In this document: piece after piece, positions 61,393 through 64,000 of the stretch
How positions within the stretch are numbered: position 1 is the first letter of the stretch
How the letters are laid out: each line of letters begins with the position of its first letter
Origin: Danxiaibacter sp048498555
Lineage (GTDB): Bacteria; Bacteroidota; Bacteroidia; Chitinophagales; Chitinophagaceae
Assembly (NCBI GenBank): GCA_048498555.1
Contig: JBEHXT010000008.1
Span: forward strand, 62,001-126,000
Direction of reading: 5' to 3'
Length of the DNA stretch: 64,000 bases
Made by a program: the position numbers and the translations under genes
The notes under the pieces: model-generated
What the model was told of the DNA's origin: nothing
The model's input: only the letters and a program-made list of their open reading frames with translations
The model's database searches: none

Positions 61393-61971
61393 ATGCGCAA
61401 CGTTTTGTATAACTATTTGATTTTGAATAACAGATTGGCGATTCCGGGTGTCGGTGTTTTCACGGTGGAACAAGTTCCAGCAAGGCTTGATTTTGTAAAT
61501 AAAACATTGCTCGCGCCATTATCTGTCATTAGGTTTAGCCTGGAAACTATAAATGCTGCCGACAGGCAATTTTATCAGTTTTTGTCACGGGCGTTGATGG
61601 TGGACGAAACAACCGCTATTCGCCGCTTCAATGATTTTGCTTTTGACCTTAAAAATGACCTTGCCACAACCGGTGAAGCAGACCTTCCCGGAATAGGTAA
61701 ACTGGTAAGGGCTTTTTCAAATACATATACATTCCATGCTGACAATATGGATGAAGAATTCTTTCCGGAAATCAGCGTGGAAAGAGTGATCCGTGAAAAA
61801 ACTTCTCATACGATTCTTGTTGGGGAAGCGGAAAAAACTTCAGATGAAATGCTGGAAATGCTTTCTGACCGTTCCGCGAACAGTCGTTGGTGGATTTACG
61901 CCATCATTCTTGGAGTGCTTGGTATCGGGCTCATCACGTACTATTATCTCACACACAATGTGAATGGATAA
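61393..61971 (+). CDS. HU-CCDC81-type domain protein with C-terminal membrane anchor
   Basis: A 192-residue protein. Two HU/IHF-like halves are visible: LYNYLILNNRLAIPGVGVFTVE and, further on, LKNDLATTGEADLPGIGKLV. This is the pattern of the prokaryotic HU-CCDC81 domains of Bacteroidota, usually followed by a membrane helix and a SPOR domain. Here one C-terminal helix (about 166-185, WWIYAIILGVLGIGLITYYY) is followed by only a few residues, so SPOR is missing. The HU part should face the cytoplasm. It starts 5 bases after the barrel gene and is certainly cotranscribed. A terminator follows. Confidence 0.75.
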   Translation: MRNVLYNYLILNNRLAIPGVGVFTVEQVPARLDFVNKTLLAPLSVIRFSLETINAADRQFYQFLSRALMVDETTAIRRFNDFAFDLKNDLATTGEADLPGIGKLVRAFSNTYTFHADNMDEEFFPEISVERVIREKTSHTILVGEAEKTSDEMLEMLSDRSANSRWWIYAIILGVLGIGLITYYYLTHNVNG

Positions 61972-61989
61972 TTTTAAAATATCTTTTTT

Positions 61990-62026
61990 AAAAAGGCCGG
62001 AAACACAATTCCGGCCTTTTTATTTT
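61990..62026 (+). terminator. Strong terminator after the TPR operon
   Basis: The stem AAAAAGGCCGGAA/TTCCGGCCTTTTT with a six-base loop is followed by ATTTTC. It is symmetric, and no gene opposes it. Confidence 0.9.
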
Positions 62027-62101
62027 CATCCATTTACAATAACAACGAATCTTAGTTTTAAAATTAGTATCGCCGGAAGAAGAGAATTTTTTTTCAAAAA
62101 A

Positions 62102-62128
62102 AATAGTCTATTAAATTGGTGGACTATT
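62102..62128. promoter_or_regulatory. 27-base operator-like inverted repeat
   Basis: AATAGTC (62102-62108) and GACTATT (62122-62128) are perfect arms, and the 13-base spacer is itself nearly symmetric (TATTAAATTGGTG). It sits over the -33 region of a TAACATTG -7 box at 62139-62146. Its form resembles sites of dimeric Rrf2-type regulators that control sulfur genes; this link is my inference. Confidence 0.6.
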
Positions 62129-62138
62129 AATTTTATCC

Positions 62139-62146
62139 TAACATTG
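62139..62146 (+). promoter_or_regulatory. Putative -7 box of the redoxin-like gene
   Basis: TAACATTG is one mismatch from TAnnTTTG. Transcription would start near 62153, about 13 bases before the leader-peptide ATG. Confidence 0.4.
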
Positions 62147-62165
62147 CATTGAAATTGATTTAAAC

Positions 62166-62228
62166 ATGCCGACTTCTTCTTTTGTAATAATGCGATGTTG
62201 TTGTCCCTTCCGAATGTGCACGATCTAA
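62166..62228 (+). CDS. Cysteine-rich leader peptide (20 residues)
   Basis: An ATG frame of 20 codons with three consecutive TGT codons and a fourth Cys codon: the second half reads MRCCCPFRMCTI. It begins just after the presumed transcription start and ends 70 bases before the redoxin-like gene. Local pairing is possible: TGCAC (62217-62221) with GTGCA (62230-62234), overlapping the last Cys codon and the stop, and GGGAA (62235-62239) with TTCCC (62249-62253). Ribosome stalling at Cys codons when charged tRNA(Cys) is short would change this folding. This is the layout of amino-acid attenuation leaders; the mechanism is inferred. Confidence 0.6.
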   Translation: MPTSSFVIMRCCCPFRMCTI

Positions 62229-62298
62229 TGTGCAGGGAATTTTTTTAGTTCCCACCTAACCTGTTTTACTTCTGTTTCATCAATTAACACCAAGAATT

Positions 62299-62967
62299 AT
62301 GTCAACTATTATAGCCGGCAGGCAAAAACTACATCCTGTTGATTACGTATCTGCAAGAACTCGTCATTATGGATATTATCCGTTAATTAAGGGAAACACA
62401 ATCCCTGCGTTTTATTTACACGCCGAAGATGGCATTGCAAGGCACCTGGCTTCCGGGTCGCTTGCAAATGAACTGGTGATTTCGGTACAGGACTTTCTGG
62501 ATTGCCAGCAACCACTAGTGCTGGTGTTTTACAATACCCAGTTGGGCAAGGCTCCTGATATTAAAGCGTTGGAAAGCCTGCAGGCCGATGTTCAGGTAAT
62601 GGGCGGCAAACTTGTAGTATTAACCAATACACCAGCACGGTACTTCAAGAAAGCGATCAGGCATAAAAATTCATTGACCATATTTTATGACCGCGACAAT
62701 GCTATTGCCGAGCAATTCGGATTGTACGATGCATTTAATCCGCTGTGGCAATGGGTTTCAGGCATAGAACACGATGACCTGGCACTGCCTGCATACTATG
62801 TGGTTACACCTGACAGGCAGATCACTTATCATCATATTGATTATAACCTTACCTCTTTTAAAGAAGGAATTTCTGCGCAGCCTTTTGTAAGGGACTTGCT
62901 TACGGAAGTATATCGTTCAAGCCAGCAATTCAATTATCAGCCTGTGCAATACAGGTCTGTATCATAA
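62299..62967 (+). CDS. Redoxin-like (AhpC/TSA-fold) protein without peroxidatic cysteine
   Basis: A 222-residue cytoplasmic protein. Residues about 25-200 follow the peroxiredoxin-like thioredoxin fold: an entry strand IKGNTIPAFYLHAEDG, LVLVFYNTQLGKAPDIKALE where the peroxidatic Cys loop should be, VQVMGGKLVVLTNTP, TIFYDRDNAIAEQFGLYD, and the closing ALPAYYVVTPDRQITYHHI. No cysteine occurs at the active site; the only one is Cys68 in FLDCQQP, so ordinary peroxidase activity is unlikely. The leader peptide and operator upstream suggest expression tied to cysteine supply. A hairpin at 62977-63011 follows. Role unknown. Confidence 0.75.
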   Translation: MSTIIAGRQKLHPVDYVSARTRHYGYYPLIKGNTIPAFYLHAEDGIARHLASGSLANELVISVQDFLDCQQPLVLVFYNTQLGKAPDIKALESLQADVQVMGGKLVVLTNTPARYFKKAIRHKNSLTIFYDRDNAIAEQFGLYDAFNPLWQWVSGIEHDDLALPAYYVVTPDRQITYHHIDYNLTSFKEGISAQPFVRDLLTEVYRSSQQFNYQPVQYRSVS

Positions 62968-62976
62968 TAATGGGCT

Positions 62977-63011
62977 TTGCCGGATGGATATGCAAACCTG
63001 CCATCCGGCAA
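62977..63011 (+). terminator. Hairpin after the redoxin-like gene
   Basis: The 11-pair stem TTGCCGGATGG/CCATCCGGCAA encloses a 13-base loop. The following TCTT is a weak U-tract. Confidence 0.55.
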
Positions 63012-63093
63012 TCTTCCACTGTCTCTTTTTTAGTATAGTATAAATTTCGCCGGTAAAAGCATGCAAAATGTATCCGGCAGCTAAATAATTCTA

Positions 63094-64000
63094 ATGCTTA
63101 TGCAATTGGACGCTATGCTATTTCCCAATCATGTAATTGTCTCGTCTTTTATCCATTTCAACAGGCTTACGCTCAACATTCTTGCATTTGCAGTTCCATT
63201 ATTTGTTGGCCTGATGCTCATTGAATTTTTGATCGCCAAACGCAGGAAGTTAGTTTATTTCAATCTGCATAATACAATTGCTAATGTTAGCATTGGCATT
63301 GCAGAAAGGCTTTGTGACATACTGGTAACTGCGTCCTTCTTTTTTGTATATGATTATGTTCAAAAACATTTTGGCCTTTTTAGCATAAAGCCTGGATTGT
63401 TACTTTGGATCTTGTTGCTGTTGAGTACAGATTTTCTTTGGTATTGGTACCACCGTTTGGCTCACGAGATAAATGTTTTATGGGCCGTGCACGTAGTTCA
63501 TCATCAAAGCGAAGATTTTAATTACAGCGTTTCCGCACGGATCACTGTTTTCCAGGCATTCGTCCGCACAGGCTTTTGGATCGTGCTTCCCTTGTTGGGC
63601 TTTCCTGCAACAATGATCACCACGATGCTACTCATTCACGGCATATACCCGTTTTTTATCCATACAAGGTTAATCGGCAAATTGGGCATACTTGAGTATA
63701 TATTGGTAACGCCTTCACATCATCGCGTGCATCATGCAAGCAATGATAAATATCTTGATAAGAACTATGGCGATGTTTTTATTATTTGGGACAAGCTTTT
63801 TGGGACGTTTCAAAAGGAAGAAGAAGAGCCTGTTTATGGATTAACCAAACCATTAAATACCTACAGCTTTTTATGGCAGCATTTTCATTTTTATATAGAA
63901 CTATGGTTGGGCATGAAAGCGCAAAAAGACTTCAGAAAAAAGATGAGCGTTTTATTCGGCCGCCCGGGGCATTTTGATGCATCATTAAGAGAGAAAGCTG
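63094..64000 (+). CDS. Sterol desaturase/fatty-acid hydroxylase family protein (3' end cut off)
   Basis: The frame is open to the window edge (302 codons visible). It is a membrane di-iron enzyme of the sterol desaturase superfamily, with hydrophobic helices at the N-terminus (LNILAFAVPLFVGLMLIEFL) and the three histidine motifs in order: HRLAHE (HxxxH), HVVHHQ and HHRVHHAS (HxxHH). YGDVFIIWDKLFGTF after the last motif is also typical. It hydroxylates or desaturates lipids, possibly ornithine lipids, carotenoids or hopanoids; the substrate is not clear. Three in-frame ATG codons (63094, 63100, 63115) compete as start. Confidence 0.88.
   Translation, partial: MLMQLDAMLFPNHVIVSSFIHFNRLTLNILAFAVPLFVGLMLIEFLIAKRRKLVYFNLHNTIANVSIGIAERLCDILVTASFFFVYDYVQKHFGLFSIKPGLLLWILLLLSTDFLWYWYHRLAHEINVLWAVHVVHHQSEDFNYSVSARITVFQAFVRTGFWIVLPLLGFPATMITTMLLIHGIYPFFIHTRLIGKLGILEYILVTPSHHRVHHASNDKYLDKNYGDVFIIWDKLFGTFQKEEEEPVYGLTKPLNTYSFLWQHFHFYIELWLGMKAQKDFRKKMSVLFGRPGHFDASLREKA

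Noticed and set aside
61972..62298. SAM-type riboswitch upstream of the redoxin-like gene
   Set aside because: I could not find the conserved core of a known riboswitch; the Cys-codon run and small stems fit a leader peptide better.
63786..63977. Plus-strand 63-codon frame near the right end
   Set aside because: It is another frame within the sterol-desaturase-family gene, which stays open to the window edge with all three His motifs.

Overview
The window comes from a Bacteroidota chromosome, most likely the Chitinophagaceae or a close relative. The lineage is shown by a SusC/SusD pair with its ECF sigma factor and FecR anti-sigma factor, two PorP/SprF proteins next to very large PKD proteins that carry the CHU_C (type IX secretion, type B) C-terminus, a bacillithiol-type YtxJ protein, GH95 and GH20 glycosidases, an HU-CCDC81 protein, and TAnnTTTG-type -7 promoter boxes. 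About 47 protein genes are recognisable. I see no rRNA, tRNA, CRISPR array, insertion sequence or prophage. Gene order and content look chromosomal and mostly housekeeping, with envelope and scavenging functions mixed in.

Layout. Bases 1-2707 (minus) hold aspartate ammonia-lyase, periplasmic L-asparaginase and the first 29 codons of a Dcu-type dicarboxylate transporter: an asparagine/aspartate catabolic operon. After an 800-base gap with two terminators come a DinB-like protein, gatB and a thioredoxin lipoprotein (plus), converging on asnA (minus). Bases 8381-14932 are an ECF sigma - FecR - SusC - SusD uptake cluster. It ends in a 41-base perfect palindrome and a terminator, and is followed by an unusual phosphodiesterase-alkaline phosphatase fusion (15159-16967). 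Bases 17504-27361 (minus) are a tandem duplication of a PKD/CHU_C protein plus PorP pair, with a decayed third porP tail and a repeat cluster beside it. recG, a GH95 glycosidase, trpS, a deoxynucleoside kinase, a TauE-type exporter, an NAD(P)-binding protein, ytxJ, a tiny lipoprotein, an Mpl-type ligase, a DnaQ-type exonuclease, a polyprenol-phosphate mannosyltransferase and an EamA transporter follow. Then come a beta-propeller protein and an S9 peptidase (divergent), an unknown protein, a GH20 hexosaminidase, a DUF2490 protein, an acyltransferase E2, cinA, a lectin-like protein, a PBP4-type peptidase, a thioesterase and a DoxX protein. The last part is a TPR / outer-membrane barrel / HU-CCDC81 operon, a redoxin-like gene behind a cysteine-rich leader peptide, and a sterol-desaturase-family gene cut by the window end.

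The most interesting region is 62102-62967. A 27-base inverted repeat overlaps a probable promoter, a 20-codon leader peptide contains three consecutive cysteine codons (plus a fourth), and the gene behind it encodes a redoxin-like protein that has lost its peroxidatic cysteine. This looks like a cysteine-responsive control region. Also notable are the phosphodiesterase-phosphatase fusion behind the SusCD cluster, several perfect palindromes at promoters, and families of short degenerate word repeats that sit as inverted pairs between converging genes.
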